Shown here piece by piece: positions 41,061 to 51,233 of a DNA stretch of 64,000 nucleotides. This DNA comes from Deltaproteobacteria bacterium. GTDB taxonomy: Bacteria; Desulfobacterota; Dissulfuribacteria; Dissulfuribacterales; QOAL01. Location: positions 1 through 64,000 of the forward strand of contig JALWNK010000073.1 of assembly GCA_026995935.1 (NCBI GenBank). The letters are read 5' to 3'. Each line of letters starts with the position of its first letter. Position 1 is the first letter of the stretch. Below the pieces are notes generated by a model. It saw nothing but the letters and a program-made list of their open reading frames with translations. It was not told the DNA's origin and made no database searches. Position numbers and translations under genes: made by a program.

Positions 41061-42101
41061 CTAAAGTTTTGAAAGCCTGTTGATCTTGGAGTTTATCTCA
41101 GCGGCGTAGTGCACCTGCTCCTTTATCTGGGTAAGAGAGTCCTTAAGCATCTCTTTGGACACCCCATCTTCTGTCAAAAGATCAAGCAACAAGAGTTCTA
41201 TCTTGCCCATCATTATTTGAAGCGGTTGATTAAGCTGATGTGTCGAAGAACCTATGGCTGATAGCACATCTTTCACCTTACGCCCTGAAAACTCATGGGA
41301 ATCCTTTGTTGGGCCCTCATCTTGCCCCCATATTGCCCTGACTATGCGTGAAAGGTCTGCCTTGCCGTTAAAGCAAAGGGAGAGCTCTATGTCCTTAAAT
41401 TTAAGATCAATTCTGTTTTTTAATTTCCGATTAATTTGATGAAAGTTAACCTTTTGTTTTATTGTATCAAGTTGAGATTTTTCTGCTATTAAACAGTCTG
41501 AGGCGTGCGAGGTCTCTGGATCCCGGGATATCTTAAAAAACCCCTTTAGCTCTTTAAGGATGATTGATGCTATGCTCTCACTTGCAATTAGACATAATCT
41601 TGGTTTTTCAGTCTCTTCTCCCCTTGTTTGGGGGAGTAATTGGCATCTTTCATCCCTCTCGAGATCCCTCTTGAGCTCCAGTATCAGGTCATTGACTTTT
41701 GGGCACTCACCGGGCCATACACTAACCACACCTATTGACACAGGAATCGGAATGTTTTCTATAGAGTCAATTTGTGAAATTTTTTTCTTGATCCTGTGGG
41801 CTGCGCTTTCACCGCCTGCTTCATGGGTATGGGGCAAGATAGCGGCAAGGGAGTCGTCACTTAGCAGATATACACTATCGCAGTGTCTTAATTCCTCGCT
41901 AATGCACTGGTATAGGTTTTTGAGGTAACTTTCCTTGGAGGCGTTATTTTTTAAAACAGGCTTAATAAGAAGGAAGGTCGTCTTATGACCGTAGCGCTCT
42001 ACCCTTGCAAGCTCCTTTTGGACGCCTATAAAAAATTCACGCGGTCCTTGAATAAACCCTTGCTGAAAATCCTGGAAATTAATGGCTTGGTTTAAACCCA
42101 T
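41061..42101 (-). CDS. Degenerate GGDEF domain fused to a lone histidine-kinase H-box domain
   Basis: A 346-aa protein with an unusual layout. Residues about 20-155 follow a GGDEF domain (LARVERYGHKTTFLLI, SDDSLAAILPHTHEAGGESAAHRIKKKI, PVSIGVVSVWP), but SDDS replaces GGDEF, so no cyclase activity is expected. The middle (about 165-260) is unclassified. Residues 275-346 are a HisKA-like dimerisation helix pair with H288 in SSTHQLNQPLQIMMGKIELL, the HxLNQPL type of H-box. The protein stops there: no HATPase domain exists. It is 44 bases downstream of a complete PAS kinase, which might phosphorylate it. Confidence 0.72.
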   Translation of the reverse strand: MGLNQAINFQDFQQGFIQGPREFFIGVQKELARVERYGHKTTFLLIKPVLKNNASKESYLKNLYQCISEELRHCDSVYLLSDDSLAAILPHTHEAGGESAAHRIKKKISQIDSIENIPIPVSIGVVSVWPGECPKVNDLILELKRDLERDERCQLLPQTRGEETEKPRLCLIASESIASIILKELKGFFKISRDPETSHASDCLIAEKSQLDTIKQKVNFHQINRKLKNRIDLKFKDIELSLCFNGKADLSRIVRAIWGQDEGPTKDSHEFSGRKVKDVLSAIGSSTHQLNQPLQIMMGKIELLLLDLLTEDGVSKEMLKDSLTQIKEQVHYAAEINSKINRLSKL

Positions 42102-42145
42102 CTTACACCGCTTTTTTTATTTCTATCGGTGTATTTTTCAGAACC

Positions 42146-43273
42146 TTAAGCCCTTGACTCAGTAATATTCCAATCTTGCCGATCTGACTTATTGGCCTTT
42201 GGAATTATGAAGCTGAAAACAGCCCCATGCCTTGGCGGTCTTTTGTTTTTGACCCAAACCTTCCCACCATGGGCCTCGATGATGGTTTTTACAATAGCAA
42301 GGCCAATACCCGTGCCTTCTACGTCCTCCGAGTAATTGGCCCTGTAAAAGGGGTCGAAAATATAGGGCAGGTCTTCCTCTTTTATTCCAGGCCCCGAATC
42401 TTCTACCACACACAGTATGGAATCATCCATGTCTCGGCAGGAAATGTCTATTTCAGAACCAGGTGGTGAATATTTTATGGCATTGTCAAGCAGATTGAAC
42501 ATCACCCTTTGGAGCTGGTATTTGTCCACGTAAACAAGGGGGAGGTCTTCCGGAATATCCATCCTTATGGTCATGCCTTTTTCCCTGGCCCTGATTTTTA
42601 TGTCCCCAAGAACCTCACTAATGAGGCTGTGAATGTCGCAAAGTTCCTTGGAGAGGCTTATCTGACCTGCTTCCATTCTAACAATGTCCAAGAAACTCTT
42701 TATGTACTTATCAACCTTTTTTATTTCCTTTATAATGGTATCCAGATACTGGATCTGCTTGTCGTTTAGCTTCCCTGCCTTTCCTTCCCTGAGCCTGAGT
42801 AGCAGCCCCCCTGCAATGGCCAGGGGCCCTTTGAGGTCGTGGGCGAACATGGAAATAAGTACGCGCCGGTGTTGTTCGAGCTTCTTTTCATTGGTTATTT
42901 CCCTGAATATTGCTATTGCGCCTTTTAGTTGCGAATCCTTTACAAGGGGCGCTGATGTATAACATACGGGAATTTCGTGGCCGTTCTTATGGGTTATGGT
43001 GCCCTCCAGATGAACAAATATCTTATCTTCATTATTAGCCAGGGCCCTTTTTCCAACGTCTTTTAAATGACAGGGAATCCCCGGCAACATCTGATGGCAA
43101 TTCTTTCCAAGCACCTCTTCTTTCTTAAACCCGGTAATCTTTTCGGCAGCAGGATTAAACTCCAGAATCTCTTCGTTGTGGTTTACAATTATGAGACCAA
43201 CCGGAAAATTTTCGACAATGAGGTCAAATAACTCTTCCTTTTCAATCTTTTCCTTGCGAAGAGATGGTGACAT
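42146..43273 (-). CDS. Soluble PAS-domain sensor histidine kinase
   Basis: A 375-aa cytosolic kinase. PAS domain at about residues 15-130 (LFDLIVENFPVGLIIVNHNEE, FNPAAEKITGFKKEEVLGKN) with two cysteine/histidine pairs (CHQMLPGIPCH) that could bind a metal or respond to redox. Then HisKA with H145 in SMFAHDLKGPLAIAGG and HATPase_c (VMFNLLDNAIKYSPPG, VEDSGPGIKEEDLPYIFDPF, GTGIGLAIVKTI). No membrane segment. It lies between the Mrp gene (8 bases upstream) and the H-box protein; no response regulator is nearby. Confidence 0.88.
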   Translation of the reverse strand: MSPSLRKEKIEKEELFDLIVENFPVGLIIVNHNEEILEFNPAAEKITGFKKEEVLGKNCHQMLPGIPCHLKDVGKRALANNEDKIFVHLEGTITHKNGHEIPVCYTSAPLVKDSQLKGAIAIFREITNEKKLEQHRRVLISMFAHDLKGPLAIAGGLLLRLREGKAGKLNDKQIQYLDTIIKEIKKVDKYIKSFLDIVRMEAGQISLSKELCDIHSLISEVLGDIKIRAREKGMTIRMDIPEDLPLVYVDKYQLQRVMFNLLDNAIKYSPPGSEIDISCRDMDDSILCVVEDSGPGIKEEDLPYIFDPFYRANYSEDVEGTGIGLAIVKTIIEAHGGKVWVKNKRPPRHGAVFSFIIPKANKSDRQDWNITESRA

Positions 43274-43281
43274 GGCAAGCG

Positions 43282-44349
43282 TCAGGCCTCCCTGCCTTTT
43301 CTGTTCTTTTCCACAAGTTTCACAACCCGGTCGGCAAGTTCAAAAAAGGGGCTGGATGCCTCGCTCTCCTCAAGGGCCACTGGTCGGCCCTCATCCCCAC
43401 CCAGCCTTATCTCCGGTTCAATGGGGATTTTTGCAAGAAGTGGCAGTTTAAAGGCCCTTGCCATCTTTTCACCTCCACCACTTCCAAAGATGTCCATAAC
43501 CTCTTCCCTTCCAGGAACCTTAAGATAGGACATATTCTCAACTATCCCTAGGATGGGAATCTGGTTTTTTAGAAAAAGGCCAACCGATCTCCGCACGTCA
43601 GAAAGGGCCACCTTTTGAGGAGTGGTGACGATTATTACGCCCTTGATGGGGATGGTGGTTGCAACGGTAAGTGGAGCATCTCCTGTCCCGGGAGGAAGAT
43701 CCACAATTAGATAATCAAGTTCTCCCCAGGCAACATGCCCAAGAAATTCCTTTATGGCCTTGTTTACAAGGGGTCCCCTCCAGACTATAGGGGTCCCCTC
43801 TCCTGCCAAGGTGCCAGTGGACATCATCTTTATTCCATATTTTTCAAGGGGAAAGAGCATGCCCCTGGAACCCAATGGCCTCTCCTTGATTCCAAGCATT
43901 ATGGGAATATCTGGTCCGTGCATGTCGGCATCAAGGATCCCCACCTTGTACCCCCTTTTGGCAAGGGCCGCTGCAAGGTTGACAGAAACGGTGCTCTTGC
44001 CTACCCCACCCTTGCCGCTGGCAACTGCTATAACGTTTTTAACCCCCTTCATTCCTTCCATTTCAGAAGGCTCCTGACCAAAGAGCCTGGCCCTTTCTGC
44101 CGAGGTCATGGTGGTTAGCACAACGCTCACTTCCTGAACGCCAGGGATGGTCGAAACCGCCTTTTTTACGTCTTCCTTGATCTTTTCCTTAAGAGGACAG
44201 CCCGCCATGGTAAGGGCAATGGTTACCCGTACATTTGGACCTGCTATCTCCACGTCTTTCACCATTCCAAGATCAACCAATGACCTGTTAAGCTCAGGAT
44301 CATTCACCTGCCTCAGTGCATTAATTACTTGCTCCCTGGTAACAGACAT
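43282..44349 (-). CDS. Mrp/NBP35-family Fe-S carrier ATPase
   Basis: P-loop ATPase (355 aa) thought to carry and deliver [4Fe-4S] clusters. N-terminal DUF59/MIP18 domain (residues 1-80, VNDPELNRSLVDLGMVKDVEI, TMAGCPLKEKI), then AVASGKGGVGKSTVSVNLA, LDADMHGPDIPIMLG, IVDLPPGTGDAPLTV and IVENMSYL. The family's C-terminal CxxC is not visible; after ENMSYLK comes VPGREEVMDIFGSGGGEKMA rather than CPHCG, as in some Mrp proteins. ATG at 44349 is chosen since GGAG lies at good distance; a TTG five codons upstream is possible. Confidence 0.9.
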   Translation of the reverse strand: MSVTREQVINALRQVNDPELNRSLVDLGMVKDVEIAGPNVRVTIALTMAGCPLKEKIKEDVKKAVSTIPGVQEVSVVLTTMTSAERARLFGQEPSEMEGMKGVKNVIAVASGKGGVGKSTVSVNLAAALAKRGYKVGILDADMHGPDIPIMLGIKERPLGSRGMLFPLEKYGIKMMSTGTLAGEGTPIVWRGPLVNKAIKEFLGHVAWGELDYLIVDLPPGTGDAPLTVATTIPIKGVIIVTTPQKVALSDVRRSVGLFLKNQIPILGIVENMSYLKVPGREEVMDIFGSGGGEKMARAFKLPLLAKIPIEPEIRLGGDEGRPVALEESEASSPFFELADRVVKLVEKNRKGREA

Positions 44350-44392
44350 TTTCACAGTCTCCAAAGCGTCTTATATTTATGGTAACCTTAAC

Positions 44393-45163
44393 ATGGATAA
44401 TGAGCTTATGGCAAAAAAAAAGCAGCGGCTGGACATAGTTTTGAAACAAAGGGGACTTGTGGAATCACGGGCTAAGGCCCAAGCCATGATCATGGCGGGG
44501 GCCGTATGCGTAAACGGGAAAGCCGTTTCCAAGGCAGGGCATCTTGTATGTCAGGACGATGAGATTATCTTAAAGGGCAAGGTTTGCCCCTTTGTCAGCA
44601 GGGGCGGGATTAAGTTGGATGCTGCCCTTAAACATTTTGAAATAGATGTGGACTCAAGGGTGTGCATGGACGTTGGGGCCTCTACCGGTGGATTTACAGA
44701 CTGCCTCCTTCAAAATGGCGCCCGTTTGGTCTATGCTGTAGATGTGGGCTATGGTCAGCTGGACTGGTCGCTCAGAAACAGGAAAGATGTGATAAACCTG
44801 GAGAAGACGAACATTCGCCATGTGGAAAGGGATCTATTTGATCCGGCCCCTGAAATTGCCACTGTCGATGTCTCGTTCATTTCGTTAAAGACGGTTATTC
44901 CTGCAGTTTTACCCTTGATGTCCGGGAGTTATTTCCAGATTGTGGCCCTTATAAAGCCGCAATTTGAGGCAGGGCCCAAAAGGGTCGGTAAAGGTGGTAT
45001 TGTAAGAAGTGAAGAGGTGAGAAGAGAGGTGGTTGAAGATTTGACTGATTTTTTTTCCAAGGAGCTTGGCCTTCATGTTCACGGATTAATAGAGTCACCC
45101 ATTTCAGGAGCAAAGGGGAACAGAGAATACCTGGTATACCTCACAAAGGGAGTTAAATTATAG
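44393..45163 (+). CDS. tlyA: TlyA-family S4/FtsJ rRNA methyltransferase
   Basis: A 256-aa protein with an N-terminal S4 RNA-binding domain (RLDIVLKQRGLVESRAKAQAMIMAGAVCVNGK) and an FtsJ-like methyltransferase domain (FVSRGGIKLDAALKHF, VCMDVGASTGGFTDCLLQNGA, VYAVDVGYGQLDW, DVSFISLKTVIP, LIKPQFEAG). TlyA proteins 2'-O-methylate cytidines of 16S and 23S rRNA; the old hemolysin label is secondary. Start is ATG 44393 or 44408; neither has a strong Shine-Dalgarno. It is divergent from the Mrp gene with only 43 bases between starts and precedes clpS by 2 bases. Confidence 0.88.
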   Translation: MDNELMAKKKQRLDIVLKQRGLVESRAKAQAMIMAGAVCVNGKAVSKAGHLVCQDDEIILKGKVCPFVSRGGIKLDAALKHFEIDVDSRVCMDVGASTGGFTDCLLQNGARLVYAVDVGYGQLDWSLRNRKDVINLEKTNIRHVERDLFDPAPEIATVDVSFISLKTVIPAVLPLMSGSYFQIVALIKPQFEAGPKRVGKGGIVRSEEVRREVVEDLTDFFSKELGLHVHGLIESPISGAKGNREYLVYLTKGVKL

Positions 45164-45165
45164 AT

Positions 45166-45474
45166 ATGTCAAAGACAGACTTTGACATAAAAGGTAAAGA
45201 AAAGGTCAAGGATGAGATAAAGGAGCCCCCAAAGTACAGGGTGCTTCTTCATAATGATGACTACACCACCATGGACTTTGTGGTGAAGATATTGGAAGAG
45301 GTCTTCCATAAAAGCCCATCAGAGGCCACGGCCATAATGCTCCATGTCCATAACAGGGGTGTAGGAGAATGTGGCGTGTATCCTGCAGAGATCGCTGAGA
45401 CAAAGGTTGACATTGTACATGCCAGGGCAAGGGCTGCTGGATTTCCGCTTCTTGCAACCATGGAAAGGATTTAA
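45166..45474 (+). CDS. clpS: ClpS adaptor
   Basis: Adaptor (102 aa) that hands N-degron substrates to ClpAP. Seen: PPKYRVLLHNDDYTTMDFVVKIL near residue 22 with the N-end pocket residues (N and DD), ATAIMLHVHNRGVGECGVYPAEIAETKV including the conserved histidine, and GFPLLATMER at the end. The N-terminus is a charged flexible tail as in other ClpS proteins. clpA follows 34 bases downstream, the usual pairing. Confidence 0.95.
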   Translation: MSKTDFDIKGKEKVKDEIKEPPKYRVLLHNDDYTTMDFVVKILEEVFHKSPSEATAIMLHVHNRGVGECGVYPAEIAETKVDIVHARARAAGFPLLATMERI

Positions 45475-45508
45475 TTATAAACTGGAAAGACAACAATAAG
45501 AGGTAATC

Positions 45509-47779
45509 ATGATTAGCAAGGATGTAGAACTTATGCTGGGAGCCGCTGCAAGGGAGGCCCATGTGCGAAACCACGAGTACCTTTCCCTTGAGCACCTCCT
45601 TTTTGCAATAATTCATCATGAGAAGGGTGAAGAGCTAATAACCGCCTGTGGAGGTGATCTTAAAAGGCTTAAGATGAGGATTGAAAATTTCTTTAACACC
45701 CACCTTGAGCAGCTGTCCAGTGGGAAAAACGAAACCCCCCAGCCCACTACCTCTCTCCAGCGTGTTCTTCAAAAGACAATAATGCACGTACAGTCTGCAG
45801 GAAAGGAGGAGGCTGACATAGGAGATCTTTTGAGCGCACTTATGACAGAAGAAAATTCCTACGCAGTCTATTTTCTAAAGCAGGAAGGAATTAGCAGGCT
45901 TGATATTCTGAATTACATCTCTCATGGCATTGCCAAGGTTGGAAGCTCCTCCTTTCAGCCAAAGGAACCCAAGGAACAGGAACAGCAGGACGAAAGCGGC
46001 AGAGTGAGTGAGACCACAAGGTCTGATTCATGCCTTGCCAGGTTTACTGTAAATCTTGGGGAAAAGGCGGCCTCTGGAAAGATAGATCCCTTGATAGGCA
46101 GGGATCAGGAGATCGAGCGCACCATGCAGATCCTTTGCAGGCGCAGGAAGAACAACCCCATCTTTGTTGGCGACCCTGGAGTGGGTAAGACTGCGCTTGC
46201 AGAGGGACTTGCCTGGAAAATCTGGAAGGGAGAGGTTCCCCCTGCCCTTAAGGACGTTGAGATATATGCCCTGGACCTGGGGGCACTGCTTGCAGGAACC
46301 AAGTACAGGGGTGAATTCGAGCAGAGGCTCAAGGATGTTATCCAGGAACTTACCACCAAGGACAATGCAATCCTTTTTATAGATGAAATACACACAATAG
46401 TTGGAGCAGGCGCCACAAGCGGAGGCTCCCTTGATGCTTCAAACATATTAAAACCGGTGCTGGCAAGCGGGGACATCAGGTGTATCGGTTCCACCACCTA
46501 CGAAGAGTTCAGAAACTTCTTTGAAAAGGATCGTGCCCTTTCACGCCGTTTCCAGAAAATCGATGTAAAGGAACCCTCAGTGGACGAGACCGTAAAGATA
46601 CTCCACGGACTTAAACGTCACTATCAGGATCATCACAACGTCAAGTACACAAAGAGTGCGTTAAAGGCGGCTGCTGAACTGTCTGCCCGTTACATCGGGG
46701 ACAGGCATCTGCCAGATAAGGCCATAGATATCATTGACGAGGCCGCAGCCCTCATAAGGCTTAACAGGCCAGTAAATGAAGGGCCTGCAACCGTTACGGT
46801 GAGACATGTTGAAAACGTCATAGCCAAGATGGCCAACATTCCGGCAAAGAACCTTACCAAGTCCGACATCGCAAGGCTTGAAGAACTGGAACCTGCTTTA
46901 AAGTCAGTGGTCTTCGGTCAGGACAGCGCCATTAAAACCGTGGTTAAGGCCATCAAGAGGTCAAGGGCGGGGCTCACCCATCCGGATAAGCCCATTGGCT
47001 CCTTCCTATTCACCGGGCCGACTGGTGTAGGAAAGACCGAGCTTGCCAGGCAGACGGCCAAGGTCCTTGGTATCCATTTTCAGCGTTTTGACATGAGCGA
47101 GTATATGGAAAAACACGCAGTTGCACGCCTAATAGGTGCCCCACCGGGATACGTGGGCTTTGACCAGGGAGGCCTTCTGACAGAGGCCATAAGAAAGCAT
47201 CCCTTTTGCGTGCTTCTCCTTGATGAAATAGAAAAGGCACACCAGGACATCTTCAACATACTTCTCCAGGTCATGGACTATGCGAAACTTACCGATAACA
47301 CAGGTAGGAGCGCTGACTTTAAGCATGTGATCCTTATCATGACCTCTAACATAGGGGCAAGAGAAATGGAGGCCACGGCCATTGGTTTTGTGGCGGGCAA
47401 AAAAGATGACAGGAAACAGAAGGGTTTTAATGCGGTCAAGAAGCTCTTCAGCCCTGAATTCAGAAACAGGCTGGACGCAGTAGTCCAGTTCAGCAACCTT
47501 ACCCCTGATGTCATGGAACAGGTTGTGGATAAGCTCATGGACGAGGTGAAGAACCAGATAGCCGACAAAAAAATCGCCATAGAGCTCAGCCCCGAAGCCA
47601 GAAAATGGCTTGCAAGAGAAGGTTTTGATTCAAAGCATGGGGCCAGGCCCCTGGGAAGACTCATCCAGGAAAAGGTCAAGGATCCCATTGCTGACGCCAT
47701 GCTCTTTGGCGGGCTGAAACCTGGCATGAAGGTTACGGTAGCAGAGGATGACACAGAAGGGGTCAGGATAGACTATTAA
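45509..47779 (+). CDS. clpA: ATP-dependent Clp protease ATPase subunit ClpA
   Basis: Hexameric AAA+ unfoldase (756 aa) feeding ClpP. N-domain (residues 1-145, with duplicated helical repeats), then NBD1 with GDPGVGKTALAEGLA and LFIDEIHTIVGAG, and NBD2 with FTGPTGVGKTELARQ, LLLDEIEKAHQDIFN and the sensor/arginine-finger stretch SPEFRNRLDAVVQF. The ClpP-binding IGL-type loop region is seen as EATAIGFVAG. No middle coiled-coil, so ClpA rather than ClpB. AGAGG precedes the ATG. Confidence 0.95.
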   Translation: MISKDVELMLGAAAREAHVRNHEYLSLEHLLFAIIHHEKGEELITACGGDLKRLKMRIENFFNTHLEQLSSGKNETPQPTTSLQRVLQKTIMHVQSAGKEEADIGDLLSALMTEENSYAVYFLKQEGISRLDILNYISHGIAKVGSSSFQPKEPKEQEQQDESGRVSETTRSDSCLARFTVNLGEKAASGKIDPLIGRDQEIERTMQILCRRRKNNPIFVGDPGVGKTALAEGLAWKIWKGEVPPALKDVEIYALDLGALLAGTKYRGEFEQRLKDVIQELTTKDNAILFIDEIHTIVGAGATSGGSLDASNILKPVLASGDIRCIGSTTYEEFRNFFEKDRALSRRFQKIDVKEPSVDETVKILHGLKRHYQDHHNVKYTKSALKAAAELSARYIGDRHLPDKAIDIIDEAAALIRLNRPVNEGPATVTVRHVENVIAKMANIPAKNLTKSDIARLEELEPALKSVVFGQDSAIKTVVKAIKRSRAGLTHPDKPIGSFLFTGPTGVGKTELARQTAKVLGIHFQRFDMSEYMEKHAVARLIGAPPGYVGFDQGGLLTEAIRKHPFCVLLLDEIEKAHQDIFNILLQVMDYAKLTDNTGRSADFKHVILIMTSNIGAREMEATAIGFVAGKKDDRKQKGFNAVKKLFSPEFRNRLDAVVQFSNLTPDVMEQVVDKLMDEVKNQIADKKIAIELSPEARKWLAREGFDSKHGARPLGRLIQEKVKDPIADAMLFGGLKPGMKVTVAEDDTEGVRIDY

Positions 47780-47841
47780 CCTGGCCAACTGCTGAGACAG
47801 ATGCTAAAGTCGTACGCCACTTAATCTGGAGAAGGCTTGCC

Positions 47842-50406
47842 ATGCCCATAATTCGTACCATAACAATCAGCCCGAATCTTCCCGAAAGTCTTCGACCCCT
47901 CATTCGGCTTGCAAAAAACCTCTGGTGGACCTGGACCCCAGAGGCCATCTTCCTCTTCAAGGACATGGATACTGACTTGTGGGAAAGCACAGGTCACAAT
48001 CCCATAGCAATGCTTGGGGCCATAGAGCAGCCGCGTCTTGAGGAACTGGAGAGGGACGAGGTGTTTCTTGCAAGGATGGATTCCGTCCTTGAGGAGCTTG
48101 ATCGTTACCTCAACTCCCAAACCTGGTTCAACAAGGTTTCCTCTCCGGACAACAAGGGCCATATAGCCTATTTTTCTGCTGAGTTTGGCCTTCATGAGTG
48201 TTTGCCCCTTTATTCAGGCGGTCTTGGAATACTTGCAGGAGACCACACCAAATCGGCCAGCGACCTTGGACTTCCAATGCGTGGTATTGGCCTTCTGTAC
48301 AAACATGGCTATTTTCAGCAATACCTGAATCCGGACGGCTGGCAGCTTGAGACCTATCCCACAAACGACTTTCACAACATGCCCCTTTCGCCAGTAAAGG
48401 ACAAGGACGGCAATCAGGTCATGATACAGGTGGACATGGATGGCCGGACCGTCTACTGCAAGGCATGGGAAATCGTTGTGGGGCGAGTAAAGATATACAT
48501 GCTGGATACAGACGTTGCCTTAAACACCAAAAGCGACAGGCAGATTACCTCCCACCTCTATGGCGGAAGCATTGAAACAAGGCTTCAGCAGGAGATAATC
48601 CTTGGCAGGGGCGGAATAAGGCTCCTTAGAACCTTGGGCGAAGTTCCTTCGGTCTGCCACATGAACGAAGGCCACTCTGCCTTCATGGCCATTGAGAGGC
48701 TTCTCCAGCTGATACAAAACGAAAACCTCACCTTTGACGAGGCCCTGGAGGCTGTGAGGGCCACAAGTGTCTTCACCACACATACGCCAGTTCCCGCAGG
48801 AATAGACCGGTTTCCCGTGGATCTTATTAAAAGGTACTTTTCCAGGACCGCGGACGAACTTGGAATTGGAATAAACAGCTTCCTTGATCTTGGACGCATT
48901 ACCCCGGGAAATCAGGCAGAAGATTTCTGTATGGCGGTCCTTGCCATAAAGATGGCCTCCCAGACAAACGGTGTCAGCAAACTCCACGGAGAGGTCTCCC
49001 GCAACATGTGGGCAAACATATGGCCACGGATTCCAAAGCATGAGGTGCCAATTACCCACGTGACAAACGGTGTCCACACCCTCGGCTGGCTTTCAAGAGA
49101 GATGTCCCGTCTTTATGAACGCTACCTTGGCTCTAGATGGATTGATGAGCCCACAAATCACAACATCTGGAAAAGGGTTGAGCATATTGCAGACTTTGAA
49201 CTTTGGCGAAGCCGTGAAAGGCTTAGGGACCGTCTTATCTCCTTTGCCCGAAGAAGGCTCAAGAAACAGCTTGAGGCCAAGGGCGCTCCCAAATACCAAT
49301 TAAAAATGGCGGACGAGGTCCTTGATCCGGAGGCCCTCACCATTGGTTTTGCAAGAAGATTTGCAACATACAAGAGGGCCACCCTCTTGTTTAAGGACGA
49401 AAAGCGGCTCACCCAGATACTCACTAATCCGTCACGGCCCGTGCAGATTATCTTTAGCGGAAAGGCCCATCCAAAGGACAAGGAGGGAAAAGAGCTTATT
49501 CATACTGTTATTCAAATGGCCAACAAGCCGGAGCTAAGGAACCACATTGTCTTTATTGAAAACTACGACATAGAGGTGGCGAGATACCTTGTCCAGGGTG
49601 TGGATGTCTGGCTGAACACCCCCAGACGGCCCATGGAGGCAAGTGGTACAAGTGGCATGAAGGTGACAGCCAACGGCGGGATAAATCTGAGCATCCTGGA
49701 TGGGTGGTGGGTTGAGGCCTACAACGGGAAAAACGGGTGGGCCATTGGGGCAGGAGAAGAGTACACAGACTACAGGTACCAGGACGAGGTGGAGAGCAGA
49801 CTCCTTTACGAGCTCCTTGAAAACACGGTTGTTCCCCTCTTCTACAGCAGGTCTGCCCATGGAATTCCGTCCGGCTGGGTGGAGATGATGAAAAATTCCA
49901 TTCAGACCATATGCCCCTTTTTCAACACCAACAGGATGGTTGAGGAATATTCAACCAAGTTCTATCTGCCAAATGCTGCCAGATGGAGCACCTTTCTAAA
50001 GACCCAGTGGAAGGAGGCCAGGGAGCTTTCACACTGGAAAAAGCGCATCTACTCCCTCTGGCACCTTGTCCGAATCGTGGACGTAAATCTGCCAGCAAGT
50101 AACTCTCCAAAGGTGGGAGACAGGATTCCTATTACAGCGGTTATACATCTAGGCGAGCTTTCCCCAGAGGAGGTGCGGGTGGATGCATACATAGGTCACC
50201 TTGATGAAAAGGGTGAGCTTGCGGACGGCCATCCCTTACCTCTTATTTATACTGGAGAAAAGAACGAACAGGGCTATGTCTTCAGGGGAAATCTCCTTTG
50301 CCTTTCAAGCGGCCAGATTGGTTTTACGGTCAGGTGTTATCCGTACAGAAAGGAGCTTGCCCACCCCTTTGAACTTGGGCTTTTGACCTGGTGGGACAGT
50401 AACTGA
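47842..50406 (+). CDS. glgP: Alpha-glucan phosphorylase (GT35)
   Basis: Phosphorolysis of alpha-1,4-glucan to glucose 1-phosphate (854 aa). It belongs to the bacterial/archaeal type with a shortened N-terminus, lacking the allosteric region of E. coli GlgP: LWWTWTPEAIFLFKDMD at residue 28, YFSAEFGLHECLPLYSGGLGILAGDH near 108, MNEGHSAFMAIER near 275, FTTHTPVPAGIDRF, GFARRFATYKRATLL, IFSGKAHPKDKEG, and the PLP-lysine motif EASGTSGMKVTANG. GGAG precedes the ATG. It provides the substrate for the phosphohexomutase at 6.7 kb. Confidence 0.93.
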   Translation: MPIIRTITISPNLPESLRPLIRLAKNLWWTWTPEAIFLFKDMDTDLWESTGHNPIAMLGAIEQPRLEELERDEVFLARMDSVLEELDRYLNSQTWFNKVSSPDNKGHIAYFSAEFGLHECLPLYSGGLGILAGDHTKSASDLGLPMRGIGLLYKHGYFQQYLNPDGWQLETYPTNDFHNMPLSPVKDKDGNQVMIQVDMDGRTVYCKAWEIVVGRVKIYMLDTDVALNTKSDRQITSHLYGGSIETRLQQEIILGRGGIRLLRTLGEVPSVCHMNEGHSAFMAIERLLQLIQNENLTFDEALEAVRATSVFTTHTPVPAGIDRFPVDLIKRYFSRTADELGIGINSFLDLGRITPGNQAEDFCMAVLAIKMASQTNGVSKLHGEVSRNMWANIWPRIPKHEVPITHVTNGVHTLGWLSREMSRLYERYLGSRWIDEPTNHNIWKRVEHIADFELWRSRERLRDRLISFARRRLKKQLEAKGAPKYQLKMADEVLDPEALTIGFARRFATYKRATLLFKDEKRLTQILTNPSRPVQIIFSGKAHPKDKEGKELIHTVIQMANKPELRNHIVFIENYDIEVARYLVQGVDVWLNTPRRPMEASGTSGMKVTANGGINLSILDGWWVEAYNGKNGWAIGAGEEYTDYRYQDEVESRLLYELLENTVVPLFYSRSAHGIPSGWVEMMKNSIQTICPFFNTNRMVEEYSTKFYLPNAARWSTFLKTQWKEARELSHWKKRIYSLWHLVRIVDVNLPASNSPKVGDRIPITAVIHLGELSPEEVRVDAYIGHLDEKGELADGHPLPLIYTGEKNEQGYVFRGNLLCLSSGQIGFTVRCYPYRKELAHPFELGLLTWWDSN

Positions 50407-50422
50407 TAAAAATCCAATAAAA

Positions 50423-50453
50423 AAGGCGGGTAATAACCCGCCTTATTATTTTT
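50423..50453 (+). terminator. Terminator between convergent glgP and adk
   Basis: Stem AAGGCGGGT (50423-50431) with ACCCGCCTT (50436-50444), loop AATA, then a T-rich tract on the plus strand and A-rich DNA on the other side, so it may serve both genes. Confidence 0.85.
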
Positions 50454-50473
50454 CGTTCCTGACAACAGCTTAC

Positions 50474-51145
<672 letters not shown>

Positions 51146-51233
51146 TCACACTATTTTCAACGAAATATATATGCCAATATTTAGAAAAAGCAAATATTTA
51201 TTTTGGCCTTTTTATGGTTTAAGCTACTGCGCC

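Noticed and set aside
44147-44392. Extension of tlyA upstream over the Mrp start
   Set aside because: The extra 82 codons mirror the Mrp coding sequence and do not resemble an S4-domain protein.
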